64,000 nt of DNA from Gigaspora rosea (Eukaryota; Glomeromycota; Glomeromycetes; Diversisporales; Gigasporaceae). The position numbers were made by a program, and so were the translations under genes. The stretch covers positions 84,216 to 148,215 of the forward strand of contig QKWP01000806.1 in assembly GCA_003550325.1 (NCBI GenBank), written 5' to 3'. The notes beneath the pieces are model-generated. The model searched no databases, was not told the DNA's origin, and saw only the letters and a list, made by a program, of their open reading frames with translations. Below, piece after piece: positions 1 to 11,067 of the stretch (position 1 is the first letter of the stretch; each line of letters starts with the position of its first letter).

Positions 1-29
1 TCTTGTATTCTTAAAAACGCACGTGAACA

Positions 30-239
30 ATGATGTTAAATAGAACAAAGAATAAATTAGGGTCAAGTAAAGCAACTATTGACAGATTATCTAAAAGTTG
101 TAAAGAATTTATTAATACAAGTTGTAGAACCATAAGAAGTTATGACAAAATATGCGGTTTTGATAAAGCTTTTTCCGAGTTCTTTGAAAAAATAAAGAGG
201 ACTAAAAAAAATAGTGTTGACAGATATTACAAAAAATAA
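30..239 (+). CDS. Short hypothetical ORF of unknown function
   Basis: A 69-codon open frame starting at an ATG. The predicted peptide is basic and lysine/serine rich (it contains CKEFINTSCRTIRS and FDKAFSEFFEKIKR), with two possible amphipathic helices and no domain I recognise. It lies at the left edge of the window next to an inverted-repeat element. It could be the last exon of a gene lying to the left, a gene remnant, or a chance frame. Composition is slightly less AT-skewed than the DNA to its right, which is the only support for coding. Confidence 0.2.
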   Translation: MMLNRTKNKLGSSKATIDRLSKSCKEFINTSCRTIRSYDKICGFDKAFSEFFEKIKRTKKNSVDRYYKK

Positions 240-319
240 AAAAAAACATATTGTAGAAAAAAATATATATTTATATGAGATGATTGCCAATGATTGGCTG
301 ATCATATTATAAAAAAAAC

Positions 320-705
320 TTAATTGATAATTCGTTTCCAAATGAGGAAGCCATACATAGTAAATTGCGACGCACAGATCTATATGATTTACTATATAAA
401 ATTGCTAAGCCACAAATGCCACTTCACGACAAAGTAAAGTCATTTTTCTACTAAGTAAATATATCTTCAATTTCTAAGTAATCTTGTAGAACATTATTTT
501 CTGATTTTAATATAATAATATCATTAAAATCTGTTTAGTAGTTGCAGAGATATTGGCATAAAATGATTTGCCAACTAATGTAAACCTACTATTGTTTACG
601 TGAAATGGCATTTTTGACTATAGTAAATCTCATAGTCATGTGCGTCACAATTTACTATATATGGTTATATATGGTTCCCTCATTCAGAAACGGATTATCA
701 ATTAA
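320..705. mobile_element. MITE-like element with ~110-bp terminal inverted repeats
   Basis: The left end (TTAATTGATAATTCGTTTCC, then AATGAGG, CCATA, TAGTAAATTG, GACGCAC) is repeated in reverse complement at 590-705, where the right end reads CGGATTATCAATTAA. The arms pair over roughly 110 bp with scattered mismatches, leaving a loop of about 160 bp and no coding capacity. Both ends carry TTAA, which would fit a TTAA target duplication, but since TTAA is itself a palindrome it could equally be part of the arms. The 386-bp length and lack of ORFs fit a non-autonomous DNA transposon. Confidence 0.75.
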
Positions 706-1850
706 ATAATTTAAATAAAAAATATAAATAATTAAATTAAATAAATAATTTTAAAAAAACGTTTAATAAAAAAAAAAAGTAAAAATAATTTAAATAAAAA
801 ATAATTTAAATAAATATTTTAAATAAATTAATTTAAAATTAAAAAAAATAATAAAAATTAAAAATAAAAATCGAAAAAAAATAAAAAATAATAAAAATAA
901 ATACATTAAAAAAAATATTAAAAAAAATCAAAAATTAAAAAAAAATTGAAAAAATAATAAAAAAAATGTTAAAAATAAAAAAAAATAAAAATAAATAATT
1001 AAATAAAACGTTTTTAAATTATTAAAATAAAATACAAAAAAAAAATAAAATAAAATAAAATAAAATATAAAATTAAAAACAAATAAAAAAAAAATTAAAT
1101 ATTAAAAAAATAAAAAAAGTAAAAATAATTAAATAAAAATAATTTAATAAATAAATAAAAAAAAGTTTAAAAAATAAAAATAAAAATAACCAATTTAAAT
1201 AAATAATAAAAAAACCCCAGTTAAAAAAATTAAAAAAAAGAACATTATTTTTAAAAAAAAAAATAAAAAAAAATAAAAAAAATAAATAATAATAAAAATA
1301 ATAATAAAATTAAAAAAAAATAATAAAAAAATTTAAATTTAAATAAAAAAAATTAAAAAATTAAAAAATAAAATAAAATAAAAAAACGAAAAAGTAAAAA
1401 AAAGTAAAAAAGAATAAAAAAATTGAAAAAATTAATATTATTAAAAAAAAAGAAATCAAAAAAAATTAATAAAAATAAAAAAAACTGAAAAAGTAAAAAA
1501 AAGTAGAAAAGAATAAAAAAATCAAAAAAAAAATTAAATCAAAAAAAAAATAAAAAAACTGATAAATTAAAATATATAAATAAATAAATAAAAAAAAGTT
1601 AAATTAAAAAAAGAATAAAAAAACATGTTTTTTACTTTATTTATTTATTTTCACGGGTACTAATCAAATCCGCTAATATATAAAAATAAAAAAAATAAAT
1701 AATATACATAGTGTACAAATCTTTTTTTAACAAAGTAAATAAAAAAATAACATGCTTTTTTTACTTTATTTATTTGTTTATTTATTTATCGGTTTTAATA
1801 TTTTTATTTTCCCAATGTAATTCTCCCAAAAAAGGATAAATTGCTAAAAA
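706..1850. repeat. A-rich low-complexity tract
   Basis: More than 1 kb made almost entirely of A runs broken by T, with few G or C (AAATAAAA-type words). A short inverted partner appears at about 1620-1800, where TTTTTTACTTTATTTATTTA blocks recur. No gene or other structure is visible. Confidence 0.8.
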
Positions 1851-2179
1851 TAAAATATAACATGTATAAAATCTTAGTAATTCGCTAAAATATTCAATTA
1901 TGACCTGTTTTAAAATTAACTAAAATTTGCTAAAATTTAAATTTGGACCTTAGATCAAATTTGAATCAATTTGCTAAAAAATAATATGACATATATCAGA
2001 GATGTCTGGGGTCCTATCACTATGTTACGTATTTGTTTTGTTAATCCAAAAACTTTATGTATTTAACTTGTTTATTTTTCCTATTTGGTATTTTTGTTTG
2101 TACTGCTGGTCACATGTCCTTTGTTGTTGTTAGAGGTGATCTGCAATTCAAAGTTTAGCCAAATTTTCCACTTTTTGTA

Positions 2180-2895
2180 AAAAATTTTTCAAAAAACCAA
2201 AGTGGTTATGTTGCTCTGTTTTTTCCAAAGTGTACTAAGTAATTCTTAGTCAATTTAGTTCTTCTTTCTTTTTTCTTAACGGTTCTTTGGTCTTTTTTCC
2301 TTTCAGTTTTTGTTAACTATTCCTTTTTCTTTATTGCTGAAAATGGACAGAGAATCAGTGGAAAGAGTTTTATAATTATAATTGTATACATATAATACTT
2401 TGGCGAGGAGTTTCCTTGTACAGTATTATATATTTTATTACTAGGCATAGGCATAAATAGTGCTATTATAGCTATTTAATTTTTGCCTTCCTCTTCTGTC
2501 TTTTCATTTTTATTTTGTACTTTTTTGGTCTTCGGTTAGGTATTTTAGCTTTTCCCTTTTTTTTCTATTTTCTTTTATTTTCTTTATTTGTCTTTTTTAT
2601 TCTAACAGAATCCTACTACTCAGGAAGTTAGGAAAAAAGGGTTAAGAAGTAGGCGGTTATGATAGATGGCAAACTCCAATTGGTGATTCAGACACTCTAA
2701 GTCTACCTAGATAAAGGGTTATGATGAGAAAAAGTTTGTTATAGCAGGTCACATTTAAGGATCCTTTGATAATATCTGGGTAGATCGCATTTTAATATAA
2801 TAGTCACCATAGAGTAAACAAAACATATAATGTACCGGTGTTACAAAATGTATATAAATAAAGTTGCAGCATGACTTCTGAATTCTAAAAAAAAT
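2180..2895 (+). mobile_element. 5-prime-truncated non-LTR retroelement tail
   Basis: The block at 2380-2590 (ATATAATACTTTGG, CAGTATTATATA, pyrimidine-rich stretches, TTAGGTATTTTAGC) aligns by eye with the 3-prime part of the elements at 11068-12890 and 51112-52209. The terminal part at 2655-2880 (GGTTATGATAG, TATAGCAGGTCACA, ATAAAGTTGCAGCATGAC, then an A-rich tail) aligns with the last 200 bp of the LINE ending near 61040 (GTTATGATAGG, TATAGCAGGTCGCAC, ATAAAGTATTAGCATGAC). No ORF survives. I read it as a dead insertion that keeps the tail recognised by the LINE machinery. The left limit is approximate. Confidence 0.6.
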
Positions 2896-2909
2896 AAAAT
2901 AAAAATTGT

Positions 2910-3900
2910 AATACTTCAATATAAATTAACTCAACCTTATTACTATATACTAAATTATATAATAAAATTGTTTACAGTATCTTATAATTTAATTATAATA
3001 ATTCAAACACAAACTAAATTAGCTACATATGTGTTTGAATAGAATTTTACAATAACACAATAGATTTTATAATAATTTTGATGCAATTTTACTATATAAT
3101 ATAGTTATCAAGTAATTTTTATAATAGTATTTTTACAGTAACTCATATGTTCTATAACAGAATTTTACAATACTTCTAATATGAAGCAACTCAACCTTAA
3201 TTGCATACTTTGGTCATTGGAATGGTAAGTAAATTCTGCAATAATTTTCTAAAATAGCTCAACAATTACAATTAATATTTTTTAATACAAACTAATACAA
3301 TCTAAACTATCATAAATCACAATAATTTCAATACAAAACACTTAACCTTAACTGCATACTATAGTTACTATAATAGTAATTCTATAGATAAATTTGTTAA
3401 CTTATAGTAGAAATTACAATAATTTTAATATATACTAATTCAACCTAATCATATATTGCAGTCAAGAGTAGCAGTAAGTTTGTAAAAAAATTTTTATAGT
3501 AATTTAATAATAATTTAATACAAACTAACTTAACTACTATATACTGCATTAGTAGAAATTTTTTTTATAGTAGCTCATAATAGAAATTATGATAATTAAA
3601 ATACAAACCAACTCAACCTTATATTACTAAAATAATTATAAGCTCTATAACAAATCTTTTTATGATAATATATAGTAGAAATCACAATCATTCTAATACA
3701 AACTAAACCAACCTTAATTATATAGTGTAGCAAGTTCAATAACAAGATTGTTAAGTAATTCATTATATAATTTTATTATGAACTTAATCACTGTGTGTTC
3801 TGCATTAAAAGTAAGTTCTTTGCAAAATTTTTATAGCAAATCTTAATGAAAACTACTTAATCTTAATTATATACTATGTGTACTCAATTGTTTGGTAACT
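2910..3900. repeat. Highly diverged tandem repeat (decayed satellite)
   Basis: A loose motif, approximately AATACAAACTAACTCAACC followed by TTAATTATATACT and an AGTAA-type stretch, recurs near 2930, 3190, 3340, 3440, 3525, 3610, 3710, 3785 and 3855. Spacing is irregular, about 65-150 bp. Each unit also tends to include an AATTTT(A)CAATAA block. No ORF is present. The units are too diverged to define a clean period by eye. Confidence 0.5.
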
Positions 3901-4365
3901 TATTTTCTAATAACTATAGAAACTTAATTCCATAAATTACTTTAATAACTAAATTTAAATAGTATAAGAAGAAAATACATACTATCAATATGATACTATC
4001 AAATAAATAGCATAACAATAAATAAAAATCTTATAATAGCTAAAATAAAAGATTAGACATTTGGTTAATAAAGTCAGCTGATTTCACAATTGTTATTTTA
4101 TTAACAATCTTTTCAAAAAGAATTTAATCAAAAAGATAGTGATCTCAGATTTCTTAAAGCTAATTCTAATATAAATTTTTATATTATGGTATATATCAAA
4201 GTAGTTTAAGAGATTATAAGGCTTCACAAAGTTATTTCTTGGTTTTCATAACATCAAATAAAAATTTTGACCCTGCTACCTGGATTTTTATTTTTTTTTA
4301 AAAAAAATTTTTTAGCAATAAAATTCTAAAATGTGATCCACAAGGCTTTTGAACTAAGCTAATTA

Positions 4366-4783
4366 GTGATACAAATTGAAAATCGATTAATTGATTAGTT
4401 GTAAAGTTGACAACTAATCGATTTGAATTTTACTAATCTAACTTAGTCGATTAATCGATTAGTCGACTAATTGATTAATTAATTGACCAACTAATTGATT
4501 AATTGACTAATTAATTGATTAGTCAATTGGTTGTTTAATCAACTAATTATATAAGAATGTTAACCCGGCTGTTTCAATTGCTACCTTACGTGTATTTTAC
4601 CAAGTTTCATTTATTATTTATTCAATTAATCGATTGGTTAATCGATTAATCAACTAATCGATTAATTGATTAGTCAATTAATTGCTAACTAATCAATTAG
4701 TTGAATAAAATTGATTAATCGATTAGTTTGATAAAATGATCTATCAACTAATCGTTTGAAAAATTTTCATCAATTTGTATCAC
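4366..4783. mobile_element. TA-flanked MITE with internal ATCGAT palindromes
   Basis: The left end GTGATACAAATTGA matches the right end TCAATTTGTATCAC in reverse complement. TA occurs directly outside both ends (4364-4365 and 4784-4785), as expected for a Tc1/mariner-type target duplication. The 418-bp interior consists largely of alternating ATTAATCGATTAGT and ACTAATTGATTAAT words, so it can fold into many alternative hairpins. No ORF is present. Elements at 28073 and 31137 share the GTG start, the TA flank and the repeat-filled interior. Confidence 0.75.
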
Positions 4784-5122
4784 TAAAGCTAATTTCCTTT
4801 GTATAACTAAGTAAATAAATTTTTTGGATCTTTATAGTTCTAATAGTAGCAAGACATTAAACTTGGCCTTGAAACCTGGAGATATGACCTTCTGAATTTT
4901 GGCAATAATCTAAAAACTAGTGTAATAAATTGCATATTTATACAACTCATCTTATTTGTTTTTTTAAATATTATTATTATTAAAAATTTGATTACAGATT
5001 TATAATCTATTGTAGTATACGCAATATGAAATTAAATTTGAATACCAATGTATATGGTTAAGATTAAGTTGATTGCATTAGAATTATTATTATTTAATGT
5101 AAAAAATTCTGTTAAAAGCTTT

Positions 5123-5348
5123 TTCAATAGAAAAGAGAAAAATATATTTTTAGGCCCATAGGTTTTTAAAAAAGATACATTAAGTCATATTTTTACATTT
5201 TTGATCACAACAATGATCATTGTAGTCTCTACTTAGAACCTTTTGAGTTCGATTAATTCTGCTAGTAAAAATGTAAAAACATGACTTAGCATGTTTTTTT
5301 AAAACTTTTAACTTGATTTAAAAATGGATTTCTCTCTTTTCTATTGAA
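5123..5348. mobile_element. Short inverted-repeat element (MITE)
   Basis: TTCAATAGAAAAGAGA at the left pairs with TCTCTTTTCTATTGAA at the right. The arms continue inward for about 80 bp on each side (AAGTCATATTTTTACATTTTT against AAAAATGTAAAAACATGACTT). Total length is 226 bp, with no ORF and no obvious target duplication. Confidence 0.7.
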
Positions 5349-5563
5349 CAGCTATATTTGTTGGTTGAGTTAGTATTAGTATATAAAAAATGTTGCTACA
5401 ACTTATTCGTTATTTGGTGAACACCTACTATGAATTGTTTCAGTGATAACTTTTGTTACAGAACTTATATGTTACATATTCTGTTACTATAGTATGTGGT
5501 TAAGATCTGGTTAATTTGCATTAAAATTTTCCAAGCACGTATGGTGCAGTGCAGTTCTAGTAT

Positions 5564-6745
5564 GATTAGCCTATGTAAGCTCAAAAATAAATTTATTAGT
5601 TGTCACTTTATATTGGTAGGCGAGGCCTAAAATATTAACTAAATCGATGTTACAAAATCTACTTAGCCTGCTTAGTTAATTAATATTAAAATATCACATA
5701 TTTTGAATATTTTGAGCTATTCTGTTGCCTAACTCTTAAAAATATCGCATATTTTGAATATTTTGAGCTATTCCATGCTAATCGTATGTATCATACACGA
5801 TGTTCTTGATGTACATGCTGCACATGACTTGTACATGTTAACGTATATTAAATCATAACAATAAATGATTAGCCAATATAAACTCAAAAATAAATTTATT
5901 AGTTGTTATTTTATATTGGCATTTGAGGCCTAAATATTAACTAAATCGATGTTACAAAATCTACTTAGCCTGCTTAGTCAATTAATATTAAAATATTGCA
6001 CATTTTGAATATTTTGAGCCATTCCATTGCCTAACTCTTAAAATATCACACATTTTGAATATTTTGAGCCATTCTGTACTAATCATATATATCATATACA
6101 ATGTTTATGATGCATATGCTTTCATGCCTTGCACATGTTAACATATATTAAATCATAACAATAAACGATTAGCCTATATAAACTCAAAAATAAATTTATT
6201 AGTAGTCACTTCATATTGGCAGTTGAGGCCTAAAATATTAACTAAATCGATGTTACAAAATCTACTTACTTAGCCTGCTTAGTCAATTAATATTAAAATA
6301 TTGCACATTTTGAATATTTTGAGCTATTCCATTGCCTAACTCTTAAAAATATTGCACATTTTGAACATTTTGAGCTATTTCGTTCTAATTGTACGTATTA
6401 TTCACGATGTTCATGATGCACATGCTGCATATGACTTGCACATGTTAACGTATATTAAATCGTAACAATAAACAATCAGCTCAAAAATAAATTAATTAGT
6501 TGTCACTTCATATTGGAAGTCGAGGCCTAAAATATTAACTAAATCAATATTACAAAATCTACTTAGCCTGCTTAGTCATTTAATATTAAAATATTGCACA
6601 TTTTGAATATTTTGAGCCATTCTGTTGCCTAACTCTTAAAAATATTGCACATTTTGAACATTTTGATCCATTCGTTCTAATTGTCCATATCATACATGCT
6701 GTACATGACTTGCACATGTTAACATATATTAAATTATAACAATAA
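5564..6745. repeat. Four tandem copies of a ~300-bp unit
   Basis: Copies start near 5564, 5867, 6167 and 6474 (periods about 303, 300 and 307). Each runs from GATTAGCC through CTCAAAAATAAATTTATTAG, GAGGCCTAAAATATTAACTA, ACAAAATCTACTTAGCCTGC to CACATGTTAACGTATATTAA. Inside each unit a ~55-bp block (ATTTTGAATATTTTGAGC...ATTC) is itself duplicated, so the array is a two-level repeat. Copies differ by a modest number of substitutions and small gaps. No coding potential is evident. Confidence 0.85.
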
Positions 6746-7489
6746 AAGTAATCATGATTTGATATAATTGTGCATAATGAGCCTGGTGCACGACCAATCA
6801 AAGGCACAAATATATCATATAGTATTAAAATATTAAAGCACACAATTGATGTTAATTGAGCATTAACTCTGAATTAGATTTATGACATTAAGATAGTAAT
6901 TGTCATAAATTTTATTTCTCTCATGAAGATTTGTAGTGGTAATTGCTGTATATTTTTATTGGCTAATTGTTTTAAAAAAATTGAAATTTAGATTCTTGAT
7001 TTTTAGACCCAGGCGGGTTATAAAATCCAAGAAATTAATTTATATGGCCTAATCTATGAATCAGGTAATTTTTAATTATGATATTTACAGAATTTTGCAA
7101 ATTGCAATAATTTATAAATTATTATTTGCAAGAAAATAGATTATAGTATGTTTCCCATAAGCTATTTCCCTGACATGTTATTTGCCCGACAACACACAGA
7201 TGACAATTTGCTAAAATATATATATCTGCAACTAACAAAATGCTATCCCTAACCCTATATAATATCAGAAAATAGTTTCGAGAAAGGGTTTCAGAAAAGT
7301 AAAAATCAACGAGTAAATAATATAAATAATAAGAGACTAACTAAAAATATGAACAATTTAATACCTTTTGCGCAATTCTTGGTTAGTAAATATTTAAGTT
7401 ATTTAAGTAGAAGATTGCAGATAAAGTGTATAAAATAATTGATATTTTATAATAATTCATAGCAGACATTTAATAGTAAATTTCTATAG
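6746..7489. other. AT-rich stretch, nothing recognised
   Basis: No ORF, RNA gene, or repeat related to other parts of the window was seen here. It ends at the target duplication of the foldback element. Confidence 0.5.
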
Positions 7490-8256
7490 TATGCAAATGG
7501 ATTTGTATTATTTCACTGACAATCACTTTACAGACATAATACTATCGACAACCATTTTACTGACAAGCTTTTTTTACTGACAAATAACTCATTGACACTT
7601 GATTTGCCGACAGCATGTTTTCACTAACACGTTGATTTTACTGACACATACTTTACCGACAGTTAATTTTACTGACAAAATCTACTTACTGACAAGTTCA
7701 TTTTGCTGAAAATAGAATTTACCGACAAGATTATTCTACCAATACAATTTACTAATAAACAATTCACTGACAAACAATTTGCTAGATGCTTTAAGTATCA
7801 CGGTTGATGCTAAAGTTATAGGGTCTTGATTTGAAACTATAAGCCCTGCTAAAATCTACATATACTCTATAAATATGAAATCTATACCCAAACACTACCC
7901 TAACTCTATAAGACAAAGATGAAAAATTCATCCAAAGAAAATTTTAAAATTTTATGTCAAAGTAGGTCATAACTTCAGCATCAGCTGTGACAATAATTAT
8001 TATACGACAGGGTGAACCTGAGTTGCAAAAAAGTAAAACCTGTGTTTATCATTCATATCATGTAAAACCTGAGATGCATAGGTAAAAATCTGAGTTTTTA
8101 AAATAAAACCTGGGGTTTTAAAGTAAAACCTGCTTTACAGTTTTAAGTTTTTTAAAACTTTGATCAAGGATATCTCTGCAACCACTTAATCAAGTTTGAT
8201 AAAAATCTTTTTATTTGAACTATATGAATTCATATAATTCAAATAAAAAAATTTTC

Positions 8257-9118
8257 GGAAAAGATCTTCCGCAACTCTATCCGCCGATCACTTGTACCAA
8301 CAAAATCGCTAAAATTCCGAAGTGAAGTTACGAAGAAAACAGAAGGAAAACTGGAAGACACATGCAGTTGGCAGCTATTATTTAGGGATACAGTTAATTG
8401 AGTATCTTGCTAGTAGCCCCAGAGTTTATCACTCACCGCACCACCGGCACTTGTCGTTTAGAGGTAAAGTTCATAGACTACCTGCCGACAAGCTCAGAGT
8501 TTATCACTCACCAAACTAAGAAGACTCCGGTTGGTTCCCTGTCGGATATTGGACTTACACGGGAAGGACAACACTCCTTTTTCTATTACAAGTGAAGAAC
8601 TGGTGCCATCGATTTTTTTTTTTTTCGAAGAATTTTCAGAAAAGTGGGCATTTTGCCGTACCCCCTCCAAAAGATTGGCAGTGTTTACTCCGTCCAAATC
8701 GGGAAGGCACCCATGAAGTTGGATTTGATCGTCACGAGTGGCTTGGAAACAAATCACGTGGACTGTCGGTTGAGGTCTTAGGAGAAACACTTTAGAAAGT
8801 TCCCGAGTATTTTAGGTTTAGTAGTCGGGTCACTTAGACTACTTTTTTTTTTCGTTTAACATAATGGGACCTGGGCCATTGTTGGTTAGGGTTTTATGTT
8901 AAAATTTTTATTTCGAAGTCTGTCGGTTGTTGTGAAATAACCTAATAGCTAACTTTAGGCCACGGGTAAAGATCTAAAGTAGCGGGAGGCAATAGTGAAG
9001 CCCGAGTTTTTTTCATTCCCTTAGTTAAAAACTATATATTATCTTCCCTGCATGTATTAATAATATTAACTAATAAAGAATAAAGAGCCTGGTCTCAGTT
9101 ATAAAACGAAAAAAAAAA
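8257..9118 (+). mobile_element. Poly(A)-ended short retroelement inside the nested element
   Basis: AAATAAAAAAATTTTC is found on both sides (8241-8256 and 9119-9134), a ~16-bp target duplication, and the right end is an A run, so this is a target-primed insertion. The start (GATCACTTGTACCAAC) and a middle block (CAGTGTTTACTCCGTCCAAA, CACGAGTGGCTTGG) match the elements at 11068 and 51112. Its 3-prime end (AATAAAGAGCCTGGTCTC) differs from theirs. Small overlapping ORFs at 8322-8795 show no recognised domain and are probably not genes. Confidence 0.75.
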
Positions 9119-9125
9119 AAATAAA

Positions 9126-10020
9126 AAAATTTTCATCGAATTTGATCAGAGGTTGCTAAAATACCTTCGCTCAAAGTTTTATCAAAATTTAAAACGTCTA
9201 TTAAATAGAATACTAGCTACGCCAAAATTTTTGACAAAACTTTGAGCGAAGATATCTTAGCAACCACCTAATCAAATTCGATGAAAATTTTTTTATTTGA
9301 ATTATACGAATTCATATAGTTCAAATAAAAAATTTTTCATCCAATTAGATTAGGTAGTTGCAGAGATATCTTTAATCAAAGTTTTAGAGAATTTCAAAAC
9401 ACGTATCACATAACAGATCCATTTTAAATTTTGACAAAATTTGATCAAAAATATCTCTGCAACCACCTAATCAAATTCAATTAACAAACTTTGATCGAAG
9501 ATATTTCTGCAACCACCTGATCAAATTTGATAAAAATTTTTTTATTTGAATTATATGTATCCATAGAATCAAATAAAAAAATTTTCATCGAATTTGGTTA
9601 GGTGGTTGCAGAGATATCTTTGATCAAAGTTTTGTTAAAAATTTAAAACGTATCTGTCATGTGATCCGCGTTTTGAAATTCTTTAAAACTTTGATCAAAA
9701 ATATCTCTGCAACTATCAAATCAAATTCGATGAATTTTTTTATTTGCATTATATGGATTCATATAATTCAAATAAAAAAATTTTCATTGAATTTTATTAG
9801 GTGGTTGCTATGATACCTTCGCTCAAAGTTTTGTCACAAATTTTGGTGTAATAGACGTTTTAAATTTTGATAAAACTTTGATCAAGGAAATCTTATTGTC
9901 TACTTGATCAAATTTGGCAAAAATTTTTTATTTGAATTCTACAGATCCATGGAATTCAAATAAAAAAATTTTTATCAAATTTGATTAAGTGGTTGCAGAG
10001 ATATCCTTGATTAAAGTTTT
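9126..10020. repeat. Array of related hairpin units
   Basis: About five units of 150-230 bp. Each has a palindrome (ATTTTTTTATTTGAATTATA paired with an inverted copy beyond a GAATTC-like centre) and a flank reading GGTTGCAGAGATATCTTTGA or its complement. The same unit begins at 8160 and is cut there by the retroelement at 8257. A solitary relative lies at 36694-36845. The function is unknown; within foldback elements such arrays form the inner arms. Confidence 0.65.
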
Positions 10021-10664
10021 AAAAAACTTAAAACTGTAAAGCAGGTTTTACTTTAAAAACCAGGTTTTACTTTAAAAACTCAGGTTTTATTTATGTAATC
10101 AAAAAAAACCCAGATTTTACCCAATTAAACATAGATTTATGCAGCTATTTTTATTAAACTCAGATTTTACCTATGCATCTCAGGTTTTACATGATATGAA
10201 TGATAAATACAGGTTTTACTTTTTTGCAACACAGTTTTCACCCTGTCGTATTATTATTATCGTCATTAATAAAATGTGCAATTTTTATTGTCATTATTAA
10301 CAAATTGTATAATACGTAATTATTTTTAGTAGTTTATTATATTGCTGTGGTATCATATGTCAACGAGTTGTATTGTCAGCAATTGTATTGTCAGCAAATC
10401 GTATTGTTGACGAATTGTATTGTCAGTAAAATAAGCTTGTCAGTATATTTTATTTAAAATGAGCTTGTCAGTAAGTTAATTTTGTTGGTAAATGTAACTG
10501 TCAGTGTTGGTAAAATCAACTTGTCAGTGAAAAGGAACTTGTTGGTAAATCAAGTGTCGGCGAATTTTGTGTTGGTAAAGAAAGCTTGTTAGTAAAATGA
10601 TTGTTGGTGTAGGTTGATGTCTGTGAAGTGATTGTCGGCGATTTAATTACCACCCTATGCAAAT

Positions 10665-11067
10665 AGGCTTTTCTATATATAAAAGTATTTTTTACTAAGC
10701 AAAGCATTTATAATTCTAATTAAACTTTGCAAAACCAACTGTATGATTCTAAAATTGTTAAATCATTAAAATCATGTAAGTATATGACACAATGTGAGTA
10801 TTTATTAATTCCTTACTATAGATTTTTTTATTATGATCTTAAATATGTGGTATTCTACTTTATGTAAGGCAATTAGTAAAACAGTACTGATTTTTACTAT
10901 GAAATTTTGACTCTTTAACTGTGAATTACTACTTAATTATTTTTTATCTATTAAGATTTAGTTAATAAGTATAAATACCTAAATGTATTGCTTATGCAAT
11001 ACAAGATACAGTAGACTAGTAAATTAATAATTAAAGTTTATCATATAATTCATTAACTTTTTCCAAC
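10665..11067. other. AT-rich stretch, nothing recognised
   Basis: Between the foldback element's target duplication and the next retroelement I see no ORF, repeat or RNA signal. Confidence 0.5.

Larger units (their letters stand above)
8004..10249. mobile_element. Second inverted-repeat element nested in the foldback element
   Basis: ACGACAGGGTGAA at the left is matched by TTCACCCTGTCGT at the right, with the 8-bp ATTATTAT directly outside both ends (7996-8003 and 10250-10257). Because that flank is simple sequence, the duplication is plausible rather than proven. The arms continue inward with inverted copies of GTAAAACCTG, CCTGAGATGCATAGGTAAAA and GCAGGTTTTACTTTAAAA, then CTGTAAAGCAGG next to the hairpin array. 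No ORF of its own is present, and it is interrupted by a retroelement at 8257. Confidence 0.7.
7499..10655. mobile_element. Mutator-like foldback element with 9-bp target duplication
   Basis: TATGCAAAT occurs immediately outside both ends (7490-7498 and 10656-10664), a 9-bp target duplication typical of Mutator-like elements. The ~290-bp arms (7499-7790 and 10345-10655) are inverted copies built from degenerate words such as TTTACTGACAA, CACTGACAATCAC and TACCGACA. Over the outer 60 bp they align well: GACAATCACTT(T/C)ACAGACAT and CATTTTACTGACAAGCTTT are found in both. No transposase was seen, so the element is non-autonomous. Without the nested material at 8004-10249 it would be about 0.9 kb. 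A second copy of its left end lies at 61746. Confidence 0.8.

Noticed and set aside
5564-6745. Regularly spaced repeats suggesting a CRISPR-like array
   Set aside because: Units are ~300 bp and repeated over their full length, with no short repeat/unique spacer alternation, and the gene content is eukaryotic.
8322-8795. Overlapping short ORFs on both strands
   Set aside because: They sit in the short retroelement at 8257-9118; no frame is conserved in full between its relatives at 11068 and 51112.
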